A stretch of DNA of 64,000 nucleotides from CALLPQ01 sp964392325 (GTDB taxonomy: Bacteria > Pseudomonadota > Alphaproteobacteria > Caulobacterales > Parvularculaceae). This document shows, piece after piece, positions 8,093 to 17,182 of the stretch. The first letter of the stretch is position 1. Every line of letters begins with the position of its first letter. The position numbers and the translations under genes were made by a program. The stretch lies in the NCBI GenBank assembly GCA_964392325.1, contig CAYMPJ010000006.1, positions 89,695 to 153,694 on the forward strand. The letters run 5' to 3'. The notes under the pieces are model-generated. The model did no database searches, was not told the DNA's origin, and saw nothing but the letters and a program-made list of their open reading frames with translations.

Positions 8093-8860
8093 ATGCCTGA
8101 CAACGCCCCTATAAGCGATTCTGAAAACGCCCTTGCTGTAAAACAGCATGGCGTGCCCTCCCTTGCGCGAAAATCATTGTGGCAAAGGATTCAAGAGGGA
8201 ATCGAAGAGGCGAGAAGACGCACTCTGGGCGCTTTTTTGGATTTAATGGCACAAAGAAAAGCCCGCCGGGATGAGGTCGCTTTCTCCATCGCCCTGATAG
8301 CTCTTTCCGCAAAAATGGCCAAGGCCGATGGTATCGTCACCCAGGATGAAATCTCTGCGTTTCGCGATTTTTTCAATTACCCCCCAGAGCAGGAGAGTAA
8401 AGTACGCATGCTTTACGATCTCGCCATGCAGGACGTCGCAGGGTACGAGTTTTATTTAAAGAAAGTTGCAACCATTTACGATGGGGACTGCGCCGTATTG
8501 GAGGATGTACTTGATTGCCTTTTTTATGTCGCCAATGCAGACGGTATTGTGCATCCAAAAGAAATAGAATTTCTCGACACTGCGGCTAAAATTTTTGACA
8601 TGAAACCTATCGCTTACCGCCGGCTCAAAGCTTTGCACTTTGGACAAGGCGATAGCGATCCTTATCTCATATTAGGGATTGCAACTGACATAGATGATGC
8701 GGCGCTTAAAATTGCTTTTCGAAAACTCGTCAAGGAAAATCACCCAGATCTTATGGTTGCGCGCGGCGTCCCGATTGATTTGATAAAAATTGCCGAAAGC
8801 CGTATGGCATCAATTAATTCGGCCTATGAAACTGTGATAAAAGAACGTCGCGATCCATAA
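8093..8860 (+). CDS. DjlA-like protein: TerB domain plus C-terminal J domain
   Basis: 255 residues from the ATG at 8093; an upstream start at 8042 would overlap the inverted repeat. A TerB-like all-helical domain occupies about residues 60-175 (ALSAKMAKADGIVTQDEISAF, then FYVANADGIVHPKEIEFL). A J domain follows (about 190-255) with the essential HPD tripeptide at about 217-219 in KENHPDL. J-domain proteins stimulate the ATPase of DnaK. E. coli DjlA has an N-terminal membrane segment; here none is visible, so the protein is probably cytosolic. The first 45 residues are polar and contain no recognised domain. Confidence 0.85.
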   Translation: MPDNAPISDSENALAVKQHGVPSLARKSLWQRIQEGIEEARRRTLGAFLDLMAQRKARRDEVAFSIALIALSAKMAKADGIVTQDEISAFRDFFNYPPEQESKVRMLYDLAMQDVAGYEFYLKKVATIYDGDCAVLEDVLDCLFYVANADGIVHPKEIEFLDTAAKIFDMKPIAYRRLKALHFGQGDSDPYLILGIATDIDDAALKIAFRKLVKENHPDLMVARGVPIDLIKIAESRMASINSAYETVIKERRDP

Positions 8861-8974
8861 TGCAAAAACACTGCAACCGACAATTGATTTTCCCGATAGT
8901 GCACATGTAGAGTTAAATTTGTATTTTTTTGTCACGCGTTAGTTTTTAAAAATCGATCAAAACAGGAAAACACT

Positions 8975-9250
8975 ATGAAATTAAATAAGCTTTTAACGCA
9001 ATTTTTAGGCGCAAGCTTTGCAACGGCCATTATGCTTTCAGGGGCCGCTTTTGCAAATGATGAATTTTTAGCGCAATGTGCAGCCTATGGGGCAGAGCAC
9101 AACGCTGATATTAATTGCTCTTGCCTGGATGATGCAGCCAAATCCGACCCTTCTCTCTATGAGGAATATGCTAAGGTTTCCGAACCTGAAGATGCCGCAA
9201 ACCTATCTGAGGCCGCACAGGCTGTCGTCGCATCGTGCTCTGCAAACTAA
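8975..9250 (+). CDS. Small exported four-cysteine protein
   Basis: 91 residues with an AGGA ribosome binding site before the ATG at 8975. Residues 1-27 form a clear signal peptide ending SGAAFA. The mature 64 residues contain four cysteines (AQCAAYG, NCSC, ASCSAN), suggesting two disulphides in the periplasm, and the chain is acidic. A strong terminator follows 20 bases after the stop, so it is probably a single-gene transcript. I do not recognise a family with an assigned function. Confidence 0.7.
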   Translation: MKLNKLLTQFLGASFATAIMLSGAAFANDEFLAQCAAYGAEHNADINCSCLDDAAKSDPSLYEEYAKVSEPEDAANLSEAAQAVVASCSAN

Positions 9251-9269
9251 AAAATCTATAAGCTATTTT

Positions 9270-9298
9270 AAAACGCCCTTTTGATAAGGGCGTTTTTT
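9270..9298 (+). terminator. Bidirectional intrinsic terminator
   Basis: AACGCCCTT (9272-9280) pairs with AAGGGCGTT (9286-9294) around a 5-base loop and is followed by a T-tract. A-residues before the first arm give a T-run in the minus direction, so it can serve both the small exported protein and the convergent M23 peptidase gene, whose stop codon overlaps the T-tract. Confidence 0.9.
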
Positions 9299-10145
9299 AT
9301 CCGAAATGAAAAATATCAACGGGTTTTAGGCCAAAAGATTTTTTAGGGTTATTATAATCCCCTTTTAAGAGCTCAAAGTGCAGATGTTTGGGAATTTTGT
9401 ATCCAGCCGTCTGGCCCATTTCGCCTAGGGAAAATCCGCGCGGAACTGCAGCACCGACCTTTACCCCTTTTTCAAACCCCTTCAAATGCGCATAACGTGT
9501 AAAGTAATCATTACCGTGATTAATAAGAACGGTAAAGCCATAATCATTTCGATACTCCGCTTCAACGATTTGACCATCTCCAGCGGCAAAAACCATTCCC
9601 CCGTTTTTATTATAATAATCATAGCCTTTATGGTGTTTCCCATTGCGCCTGCCAAAGCCTGAAGAAATGCATGCATCAAGTAAAGGCGCCATCCCCATTG
9701 AAACGCCTTCCACATCTGTAATTTGTTTATATTTAACAACATTGCCCTGAGAATTAACTATCGGTGCATTGGAAATATTGTTCATTTTGCACAAACGAAT
9801 AAATGGTGCAAATTCATTCGAGCCAACAATTCTTTCGTCTTTGCTGATCGGTGCCGAGGCTAGGCCGCCTGAACTGGTTTCAATTTTAACCAGCTTTTCC
9901 CCGTCTTCTTCGACTATTGCAACTTTTTGCTTTTTTTCAAGCTCGGCAAGAGTCGTATTATTCCTAAGAATGGTTTCTACAAATGCTTCACGCTCACGCA
10001 GTGCCGTTTTAATTGTATCACTTGTCGCTAAAATAAAAGTATCGGCTGTATCCAAAATAATTGGCGGTGCTTTATATTTTGAACCTATGATCCAGCCTAA
10101 ACCTAAAAACAAAAAGGGGTACAATATCCGAAAAAGCAGTTTCAT
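9297..10145 (-). CDS. Membrane-anchored M23 family (LytM-type) peptidase
   Basis: 282 residues, with an AAAGG ribosome binding site before the ATG. An N-terminal membrane anchor (about residues 5-22, ILYPFLFLGLGWIIGS) is followed by a linker and a C-terminal M23 domain. The zinc ligands appear intact: HKGYD near residue 170 and the HLHFE pair near 253, with the catalytic His of YAHLKGF near 219. M23 enzymes cleave peptide cross-links in peptidoglycan; here the catalytic domain would face the periplasm. Because the metal ligands are present, it is more likely an active endopeptidase than an EnvC/NlpD-type activator. Confidence 0.88.
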   Translation of the reverse strand: MKLLFRILYPFLFLGLGWIIGSKYKAPPIILDTADTFILATSDTIKTALREREAFVETILRNNTTLAELEKKQKVAIVEEDGEKLVKIETSSGGLASAPISKDERIVGSNEFAPFIRLCKMNNISNAPIVNSQGNVVKYKQITDVEGVSMGMAPLLDACISSGFGRRNGKHHKGYDYYNKNGGMVFAAGDGQIVEAEYRNDYGFTVLINHGNDYFTRYAHLKGFEKGVKVGAAVPRGFSLGEMGQTAGYKIPKHLHFELLKGDYNNPKKSFGLKPVDIFHFG

Positions 10146-10261
10146 ACAAAATTACCTTTACTAACATCAGACAGTCCTATCATGATTAGGCGCTACGCGC
10201 GAATCAGAAACAAGCTCTGCTCAACGCTAAAATACAATGACCGTTTTAAAGGTAGAAACGA

Positions 10262-11149
10262 ATGAATTTGCGTGAATTGATGGTTTTGCTACTCGTGTGC
10301 ACAATCTGGGGCATGCATATTATAGTCATCAAGGTCGGCGTTAGCGAAATTCCACCAATGTTTTATGCTGCACTGCGCATGAGCCTCGTTGCCGCCCTAT
10401 TATCTCCCTTCCTGCGCTGGCGTTCCGGACAGATGGCCCGGATTTTCTTTGCCGGTATATGCCTTGGCGGGTTGAACTATATTTTTATGTTTACCGGTCT
10501 CAACCATGCGACCGCATCTGCCTCGGCGCTGGCATTAGAACTTTATGTCCCTTTTGCCACCATATTATCTGTCATTTTTCTAAAAGAACGTGTCGGCATT
10601 AAACGTATTGCCGGTATCACACTCGCTTTTTCTGGCGTTGCCTTGATTGCCCTGAGCAAAGGCGAGTTGGATTTAACTTTTGGCATATCCCTCATGGCAA
10701 TGGCCGCTTTCTTTGATGCAACGGGCGCAGTCATCTTAAAAAAGACAGAAGGCTTCAAGCCCCTACAAATGCTCGCATGGTTTTCATTGATCGGCATGGC
10801 GACTTTATGGGTAGCGACATTCATGTTCGAGGATCAACAAGTTGAAAAGCTTCAAGAGGGTGATACCAAATTGGTCATCAGTGCCATTTTGTTCTCCGCT
10901 CTGGGGGGATCGATTATCGGGCATTCTTGTTATTACTGGCTCTTGCAACGATTACCGCTTTCATTGCTCGCACCTAATGTATTGCTTACAACCTTTTTGT
11001 CCGTCATTTTTGCGGTCATTCTGCTTGGCGAAAAACTCACTCCACCAATTATATTTGGCGGGATCATGATTATGATTGGCGTTGGCATTATACTTGTAAG
11101 AACCAACCGGAACGCAACAATAGAACCCAACCCGGAAGCCCTCTCTTGA
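10262..11149 (+). CDS. EamA/DMT-superfamily permease
   Basis: 295 residues, nearly all hydrophobic, forming two EamA repeats of about five helices each (10 TM). The first repeat ends near EERVGIKRI-like residues LKERVGIKRIAGI and the second near LGEKLTPPIIFGG, the internal duplication typical of 10-TMS drug/metabolite exporters. An AAGG sequence precedes the ATG. The substrate cannot be told from sequence; family members export amino acids, nucleosides or other metabolites. The amidase gene follows 32 bases downstream on the same strand and may be co-transcribed. Confidence 0.88.
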   Translation: MNLRELMVLLLVCTIWGMHIIVIKVGVSEIPPMFYAALRMSLVAALLSPFLRWRSGQMARIFFAGICLGGLNYIFMFTGLNHATASASALALELYVPFATILSVIFLKERVGIKRIAGITLAFSGVALIALSKGELDLTFGISLMAMAAFFDATGAVILKKTEGFKPLQMLAWFSLIGMATLWVATFMFEDQQVEKLQEGDTKLVISAILFSALGGSIIGHSCYYWLLQRLPLSLLAPNVLLTTFLSVIFAVILLGEKLTPPIIFGGIMIMIGVGIILVRTNRNATIEPNPEALS

Positions 11150-11181
11150 TTTTTTCTTACAGACCCTCATAAACAAATCTT

Positions 11182-11883
11182 ATGGAAATAGTTTCACACC
11201 CCTCCCCCAATTATGATGCAAGGCCAAATGGCCAAAAAATAGAACTTGTGGTCTTGCACTATACCGGCATGAAAAGTGGCGCCGCGGCATTGGAGCGTTT
11301 ATGCGATAAGCAGGCAAAAGTCAGTGCGCATTATCTCGTAGAAGAAGATGGTCGTATTTTTCAAATGGTCGACGAAAACCATCGCGCTTGGCACGCAGGT
11401 GTCTCTAGTTGGCATGGACAGACAAACACCAATGAACGCTCGATAGGAATAGAGATTGTTAATCCTGGCCATGAATGGGGCTATATCGACTTTCCTAAAT
11501 CCCAGATCGATGCTGTGACTGAATTGTTGGAAGGCATTATGAACCGTCACCAATTGCGCCCACTCCAGATAGTGAGCCACAGTGATGTTGCCCCTTCGCG
11601 CAAAGAAGACCCGGGCGAGCGTTTCCCGTGGGATCAGCTCGCCGCAAAAGGGCTTTCTGTAGGCACCTTTCAGGGGGGGTATGATGCCAATGGCGAAGAT
11701 GCATTGAGCTATTTTGAAGCCTTAAGCTCATTGCGTGATATAGGCTATGATGTCCCGGAGGGAAATCATGCCGCTGCCGTTCTTGCCTTTCAGCGTCGCT
11801 TTTGCCCCGCCGCTCTGGGGCAGGGATTAAGCCCCATGACAAAAGCCGCCATAGAATGGGCCAAGAAGAAAATGAAATTGTAA
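11182..11883 (+). CDS. AmpD-like N-acetylmuramoyl-L-alanine amidase with peptidoglycan-binding domain
   Basis: 233 residues. An Amidase_2 domain covers about residues 15-150, with zinc ligands visible as LHYTGM (first His near residue 25) and HSDVAPSRKEDPG (His and Asp near 132-143), plus SIGIEIVNPG. A C-terminal peptidoglycan-binding-1 type domain follows (about 165-230: DIGYDVPEG, AVLAFQRRFCP). There is no signal peptide, so the enzyme should be cytoplasmic like AmpD, removing the peptide from anhydro-muropeptides during wall recycling; a peptidoglycan-binding domain on a cytoplasmic enzyme is known from the AmpD/AmiD superfamily but leaves its location open. Confidence 0.85.
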   Translation: MEIVSHPSPNYDARPNGQKIELVVLHYTGMKSGAAALERLCDKQAKVSAHYLVEEDGRIFQMVDENHRAWHAGVSSWHGQTNTNERSIGIEIVNPGHEWGYIDFPKSQIDAVTELLEGIMNRHQLRPLQIVSHSDVAPSRKEDPGERFPWDQLAAKGLSVGTFQGGYDANGEDALSYFEALSSLRDIGYDVPEGNHAAAVLAFQRRFCPAALGQGLSPMTKAAIEWAKKKMKL

Positions 11884-11968
11884 ATTTCAGATAAAAAGCC
11901 TTGTGCAAAAACAGAGCCCTGCCTGGTGTCTCTTGTAATCTTCAACTATTGAGCCCATAAACTCCGTT

Positions 11969-12366
11969 ACCAGTCGGCTGGGTGATCGCGCTTTTTATAA
12001 GTGAGGAAAGTCCGGGCTCCATACGGTAACGGTGCCGGGTAACGCCCGGCCAGAGGTGAATTTTCATTATCTGAGGGATAGCGCCGCAGAAAATATACCG
12101 CCCGCTTTTGTGGGTAAGGGTGAAAAGGTGCGGTAAGAGCGCACCGCATGAATGGTGACATTCATGGCAGGGCAAGCCCCACCGGGAGCAAGACCAAATA
12201 GGGATAACGCCTCATTGAGCAGTCTTTCCGTGGGCTGAGTTATCCGGGTTGGTTGCATGAGCGTGCGTGTAAACGTTTCGCCCAGATGAATGATTGCCCA
12301 TGCGCAAAAATATCTCGAAAGAGATATCCAAGCGTTGGACAGAACCCGGCTTACAGGCCGACTGGT
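11969..12366 (+). ncRNA. rnpB: RNase P RNA (class A)
   Basis: Hallmarks of bacterial type A RNase P RNA in order: the 5' P1 strand CCAGTCGGC (11970-11978); GAGGAAAGTCCGGGCTCC near 12003-12020, the conserved CR-I region; the GGGTAAGGGTGAAAAGGTGC-type block near 12112; GAGCAAGACCAAATAGG near 12186; and AGAACCCGGCTTA at the 3' end, closed by GCCGACTGG (12357-12365), which pairs with the 5' strand. This ribozyme removes the 5' leader of pre-tRNAs. A run of six T follows directly and the end lies only 6 bases from the convergent polA stop. Exact ends are estimated from the P1 pairing. Confidence 0.96.
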
Positions 12367-12371
12367 TTTTT
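12366..12371 (+). terminator. T-tract ending rnpB
   Basis: Six T follow immediately after the 3' strand of the P1 helix, so the terminal helix of the RNase P RNA plus this T-run can act as the transcription terminator. Confidence 0.6.
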
Positions 12372-12372
12372 A

Positions 12373-15150
12373 TTAATGCGCCTCATCCCAGTTTTTTCCT
12401 GCGCGTGCATCAACATCTAAAGGCACTGAAATATTGACTGCTGGCAAGTAGGCTTTCTCCATAACGGTTTTTACAATCTCGCAGGTTTTTTCTGCTTCTT
12501 TTTTCGGTGCTTCGAAAATCAGCTCATCATGAACTTGTAATAGCATCTTTGCGTTTAGTTTTGCTTTATCAAGCGCTGGCTGCATACGGATCATTGCTCT
12601 GCGAATTACATCAGCAGCAGAACCTTGAATAGGCGCATTAATAGCTGCACGCTCAGCATAACTGCGCATGGCATGGTTTTTATCATTGATACCGCCAACA
12701 TATGTGCGCCGTCCAAATATTGTCTCGACATAGCCATCTTCTTTGGCACCCGCAATGGTGTCATCCATATAGCGGCGAATACCGGGAAATTTCTCGAAAT
12801 AATTATCAATATATTCTTTAGCGTCCGCGCGCGAAATCCCTAGCTGATTGGCAAGGCCAAAAGCAGATATGCCATAAATAATACCAAAATTAATTGCCTT
12901 AGCCTGTCGACGTATCATTGGGTCCATATCTTTAATGGGTTCATTAAACATTTCCGATGCGGTGAGAGCATGAATGTCCACACCATCAGAAAAAGCCTGC
13001 TTCATGGTTTTAAGGTCAGCAATATGGGCAAGTAAACGCAATTCGATCTGTGAGTAATCTGCCGAGATCAGCACATTGCCTTTTTCTGGAATAAAGGCTG
13101 TCCGGATTTTACGCCCATCTTCTGTTCGAATAGGGATATTTTGAAGGTTAGGGTCATTGGAAGAAAGGCGCCCCGTGGTTGTCGATGCCAAAGAGTATGA
13201 GGTATGAACGCGCCCGGTCTCGGGATGAATTTGTTCTTGAAGGGCATCTGTATAAGTCGATTTGAGCTTTGAAAGGGAGCGCCATTTCGAAATAGCCAAT
13301 GGCAATTCATGCCCCTCTGCGGCAAGTTCATCGAGGACTTCTGCTTTTGTAGACGACGCGCCCTTGGCAGTTTTCTTTCCGCCGGGTAGACCCAACTTAC
13401 CAAAGAGCAGATCAGCAATTTGTTTGGGGGAACCGAGATTAAAGCTCTCTCCGGCAATTTCATGGGCCTGCGCCTCATACGCTGCCATACGCTGGGCAAA
13501 ATCGTTTGAGAGGCGCGAGAGCACATTGCGATCGACTTTTATGCCCTCATGTTCCATCCGTGTAATGACCGGTGCAAGAGGGCGCTCGAGGGTCTCATAA
13601 AGAGTTGTGAACCCTTCCTGAGCCAAACGCGGTTTTAAATGCCGGTAAAGGCGCAGTGTAATATCAGCATCTTCAGCAGCGTAATGGGTTGCTTTTTCAA
13701 TATCAATTTGATCGAAAGTTTTTTTATTTTTACCTGTGCCCGCAATATCAGAAAATTTAGTTGTATCAATATCTAGGTGACGTTTTACCAGATCATCCAT
13801 ACCATGATTACCGCGCCCACAATCCAGCGCGTAAGAAATAAGCATAGTATCATCATAGGGGGTTATATTGATTTTATGGCGCTTGAAGATTTGCGCATCA
13901 AATTTCATGTTCTGTCCGACCTTCAAAACAGAAGGGTCCTCAAGCATTGGCTTTAATAGTTTGAGCGCTTTAGCCAACTTAATTTGCTTGCCAATATTTT
14001 TATCATCAAGCCCCAGACCGTCGCCGCTATGGCCAAGAGGAATGTAACATGCCTCCCCAGGCATCACACTCAGACACACGCCTACAAGGTTAGCGCGCAT
14101 CGTATTAAGGCCGTTTGTTTCCGTATCAACGGCAATGATACCGCGCTGATAAGCCTTATCTATCCACTGCTTTAAATCAGCCTCATCATAAACAGTCTTA
14201 TAATTGACTTCACTTGGAATTTCAGATGAGGGTGTTGCTGAACTCGTTGGTGCAGTTAATTCAACCCCATCAATGCCGTGATTTTCGACAACCCGCCGCG
14301 TTAGAGTTGAAAATTCCATCTTGTTCAAAAATTGCACTACTGTTTCACCATCAATAGGCTTGATAGTAAAATTTTCAATTGGCTCTAATTGATCGACATC
14401 TCTTTTAAGAGTAACCAAATCGCGAGACAGTCGCGCCTGATCTGCAAACTCAATTAAATTTTCTCGTCTTTTATTTTGTTTAATCGTATGAGCGCCCTCT
14501 AGCAAAGCATCCAGATCACCAAATTCTTCTATTAATAAGGCTGCTGTCTTTACACCAATGCCAGGCACACCCGGAATATTATCGACGCTATCACCCGCCA
14601 AGGATTGAATATCAATGACGTGTTCCGGGCCAAGTCCAAACTTCTCAATCACTTCCTCGCGGCCAATTTTACGATTCTTCATAGGGTCCAGCATAGAGAC
14701 CTTATCACTGACCAATTGCATCAAATCTTTATCAGATGAAACAATAACCGCTTCCCCGCCTTCAGCTTCGACCATCGTTGCATAGGTTGCAATAATATCG
14801 TCGGCTTCATATCCCTCTTTCTCAATGCAGGCAGCCCCGAAAGCGCGGGTTGCTTCTCTTACGAGAGGAAATTGCGGAATTAAATCTTCCGGTGTCTCGC
14901 TCCGGTTGGCTTTATAGTCCGAATATAGATCATTACGAAAAGTTTTGGAGCTATGATCAAAAATGACGGCAAAATGGGTGACATGATCTTTCGCCGCCAC
15001 ATCGCTCATCAATTTATAGAGCATATTGCAAAACCCGGAAACAGCACCCACGGGTAATTTATCAGACTTGCGCGTTAAGGGCGGCAGCGCATGATAAGCA
15101 CGGAATATATAGGCCGATCCGTCAATGAGATAGAGGGTGGGTGCGCTCAT
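12373..15150 (-). CDS. polA: DNA polymerase I
   Basis: 925 residues, the family's usual length. Three domains are visible: a 5'-3' exonuclease (residues 1 to about 290: YLIDGSAYIFRAYHALPP, EGYEADDIIATYA, DKDLMQLV); a 3'-5' exonuclease (about 320-510) that keeps the acidic pair in DTETNGL near 340, so proofreading is probably active; and the polymerase domain with motif A DYSQIELRLLAHIA near 699 and motif C VHDELIFE near 875. It fills gaps and removes RNA primers during repair and lagging-strand synthesis. It converges on rnpB with almost no spacer. Confidence 0.97.
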   Translation of the reverse strand: MSAPTLYLIDGSAYIFRAYHALPPLTRKSDKLPVGAVSGFCNMLYKLMSDVAAKDHVTHFAVIFDHSSKTFRNDLYSDYKANRSETPEDLIPQFPLVREATRAFGAACIEKEGYEADDIIATYATMVEAEGGEAVIVSSDKDLMQLVSDKVSMLDPMKNRKIGREEVIEKFGLGPEHVIDIQSLAGDSVDNIPGVPGIGVKTAALLIEEFGDLDALLEGAHTIKQNKRRENLIEFADQARLSRDLVTLKRDVDQLEPIENFTIKPIDGETVVQFLNKMEFSTLTRRVVENHGIDGVELTAPTSSATPSSEIPSEVNYKTVYDEADLKQWIDKAYQRGIIAVDTETNGLNTMRANLVGVCLSVMPGEACYIPLGHSGDGLGLDDKNIGKQIKLAKALKLLKPMLEDPSVLKVGQNMKFDAQIFKRHKINITPYDDTMLISYALDCGRGNHGMDDLVKRHLDIDTTKFSDIAGTGKNKKTFDQIDIEKATHYAAEDADITLRLYRHLKPRLAQEGFTTLYETLERPLAPVITRMEHEGIKVDRNVLSRLSNDFAQRMAAYEAQAHEIAGESFNLGSPKQIADLLFGKLGLPGGKKTAKGASSTKAEVLDELAAEGHELPLAISKWRSLSKLKSTYTDALQEQIHPETGRVHTSYSLASTTTGRLSSNDPNLQNIPIRTEDGRKIRTAFIPEKGNVLISADYSQIELRLLAHIADLKTMKQAFSDGVDIHALTASEMFNEPIKDMDPMIRRQAKAINFGIIYGISAFGLANQLGISRADAKEYIDNYFEKFPGIRRYMDDTIAGAKEDGYVETIFGRRTYVGGINDKNHAMRSYAERAAINAPIQGSAADVIRRAMIRMQPALDKAKLNAKMLLQVHDELIFEAPKKEAEKTCEIVKTVMEKAYLPAVNISVPLDVDARAGKNWDEAH

Positions 15151-15271
15151 AGAAAATTTTGCCTTTTATAATTGGTCGCTCAAGTTTTTTCCGGTTTGGG
15201 CAAAGGGCGCAAGGGGCAAGGAATAACTGTGGAAAACTGGTGATAAAGTCAGAGCAATCAAATGAATTCTA

Positions 15272-16084
15272 TCAAAATTCTGACCATAAATTGAAGAAAA
15301 AGGTTCGGCCACGCGAAAAGCCGCGATTTGCGATTTCATAATTTACCCCGCCGTGAAAACGCAAATTCTTAAAGACCCGAATAGCCACAGCAGGCTCGAT
15401 TTTAACAACATCAAAATCAGCCCCCACAGCACCATTTTCTGCGACCCCATTATTGCGCAGTGAAACAAGTGAGAATGTGTCCACCAGAACCAATAATCTT
15501 TCGTGGGGTTTAAAACCAATTTTAGCATCTGCGCGTACTTGATCGGCGGCAATACCAAATCGCCTACGATAGGCCAGTTCAGCGCTTGTAAAAATCTCAA
15601 AAGGCGTTTGCGTAAGTGTTCGGCCATACAAAGCACGCAGCTCGGTATCTATGCCATCGGACTGAAAACCCAAAACCCCTTCTGCCCCAAGAGTATTTAT
15701 CCGCCCCGCACCTACGCCTAACGAGAGTACACTCTTTTTACCACGCCACACTTGTCGTTGTACAAATCCTTCTATTTCCGTAGGTCCATCACTCGTAATA
15801 ACAGCATTTGGACTGCTCACCCTAAAAAACCCATAAGAGCCCTTTAAAGAAACGGTCCATTTATCGGTTAATCCATATTCGATATATGAATTTGTCTGTA
15901 TACGCTGAAAAACATCCTCAGTAGAGTTTTCAAGAGGCGGCGGATCAAAGGTAAAATCACCGACCGCCCTGAAAACATCACTCCCGCTGGTAATAAAAAT
16001 ACTACCCTTTTCACGAGGCCATGCCGATGCGTCGGCAGCTTCGCTGAAACATGACAACGCCGCGAACCCCACAATCAATCGCAA
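15272..16084 (-). CDS. Predicted outer-membrane beta-barrel protein
   Basis: 270 residues. A short N-terminal hydrophobic segment (VGFAALSCFSEAADASA) looks like a signal peptide. The rest alternates polar and hydrophobic residues with many aromatics, and the chain ends in WSEF, the C-terminal phenylalanine that marks barrel proteins for assembly by the Bam complex. The best start I can find is a TTG at 16084 with no good ribosome binding site, so the N-terminus is uncertain. I do not recognise a specific family or substrate. Confidence 0.65.
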   Translation of the reverse strand: MRLIVGFAALSCFSEAADASAWPREKGSIFITSGSDVFRAVGDFTFDPPPLENSTEDVFQRIQTNSYIEYGLTDKWTVSLKGSYGFFRVSSPNAVITSDGPTEIEGFVQRQVWRGKKSVLSLGVGAGRINTLGAEGVLGFQSDGIDTELRALYGRTLTQTPFEIFTSAELAYRRRFGIAADQVRADAKIGFKPHERLLVLVDTFSLVSLRNNGVAENGAVGADFDVVKIEPAVAIRVFKNLRFHGGVNYEIANRGFSRGRTFFFNLWSEF

Positions 16085-16350
16085 TATAATATGTATAAGG
16101 AGTATCTTGCTTTTTCCCCGATTTTATCAAACAAGAAAATCCTATCCATAATCCAGGAAAATATCTAGGCAATTTTGGAAAAAGAGATTGTTTTTTAATA
16201 GCTTACACAAAAAACCACACTCAGTAGCAAAAAAATCATGTAATGAGAAAATTTCCACATTTTCAAGCCTAATCCGTTTGTTTTTACTTGTCAGAATCCA
16301 TTGAAATCGATATCCGCATAGAGAAATTTATTGTTTTAATTGGAATATTT

Positions 16351-17013
16351 ATGAGCCAGGACTGTCGCATTTATCTGATTTCTCCGCCTTTAATCGAGGA
16401 TTTAGATGAGTTTGCGAAAACATTGAATGACGCCTTGAGCATAAACAATGAAGCTGATGGTGATGTCGCTTGCTTCCAATTACGATTAAAAAAACCTAAT
16501 GGTGACGCGGTTGAAGATCAAAAAATCTTACACACCGCCGATAAATTGCTGCCTATTTTCTCACGCCATGATGTTAGCTTTTTAATAAATGATCGCCCGG
16601 ATATTGCTAAACAAGTTGGTGCAGACGGGGTTCACATTGGTCAGAACGACGCGAGCTATAAAGATGCGCGCAACCTTCTAGGCGAAGAAGCCAGCATTGG
16701 CGTCACCTGTCACGACTCCCGCCATCTTGCTCTTCTCGCTGGAGAGGCAGGCGCTGATTATGTTGCTTTTGGTGCCTTTTTCCCTACACGGACAAAAATA
16801 ACCGAAACTGTTGCTGATGTTGCGCTACTGACTTGGTGGCAGGAAGCAACGACGGTTCCTTGTGTCGCGATTGGCGGTATCACAGCAGAAAATAGTCCAG
16901 CTTTAGTGCGTGCCGGCGCAGATTTCCTGGCAGTGAGCAACGCAGTCTGGAATCATAAAGATGGGCCAGCCCAAGGCATTAGGTCCCTAAATGCGGCAAT
17001 AGCCAAAGCATAG
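16351..17013 (+). CDS. thiE: Thiamine-phosphate synthase family protein
   Basis: 220 residues from the ATG at 16351, chosen because it begins MSQDCRIYLISPP, matching the usual N-terminus, with GGA about 9 bases upstream; a TTG at 16288 would add 21 residues. The TIM-barrel motifs of ThiE are visible: FLINDRPDIAKQVGADGVHIGQND, IGVTCHD, GADYVAFGAFFPTRTK, AIGGI. ThiE joins HMP-pyrophosphate with the thiazole phosphate to make thiamine phosphate. No other thiamine gene is nearby, so it could also be the related TenI-like thiazole tautomerase. Confidence 0.85.
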   Translation: MSQDCRIYLISPPLIEDLDEFAKTLNDALSINNEADGDVACFQLRLKKPNGDAVEDQKILHTADKLLPIFSRHDVSFLINDRPDIAKQVGADGVHIGQNDASYKDARNLLGEEASIGVTCHDSRHLALLAGEAGADYVAFGAFFPTRTKITETVADVALLTWWQEATTVPCVAIGGITAENSPALVRAGADFLAVSNAVWNHKDGPAQGIRSLNAAIAKA

Positions 17014-17182
17014 GGGTTTTTCAATCATATTGCCCTCTCGATTTGTTATAAAAGACGGTATTTTTCCAACAAATTCGCTCATTAGGCACTTTATAAACTC
17101 TTGTTAACCTTTAAGATTGTATTTTAGCGACCAGTGCTTATTGGACACCCTGTCTGTACCGTCATTAGCTGAGCTTTAAGGA

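Noticed and set aside
17133..17144. 12-base match AGTGCTTATTGG shared with 53481-53492
   Set aside because: Both are intergenic, but exact 12-mer pairs are expected by chance in 64 kb; flanks do not match.
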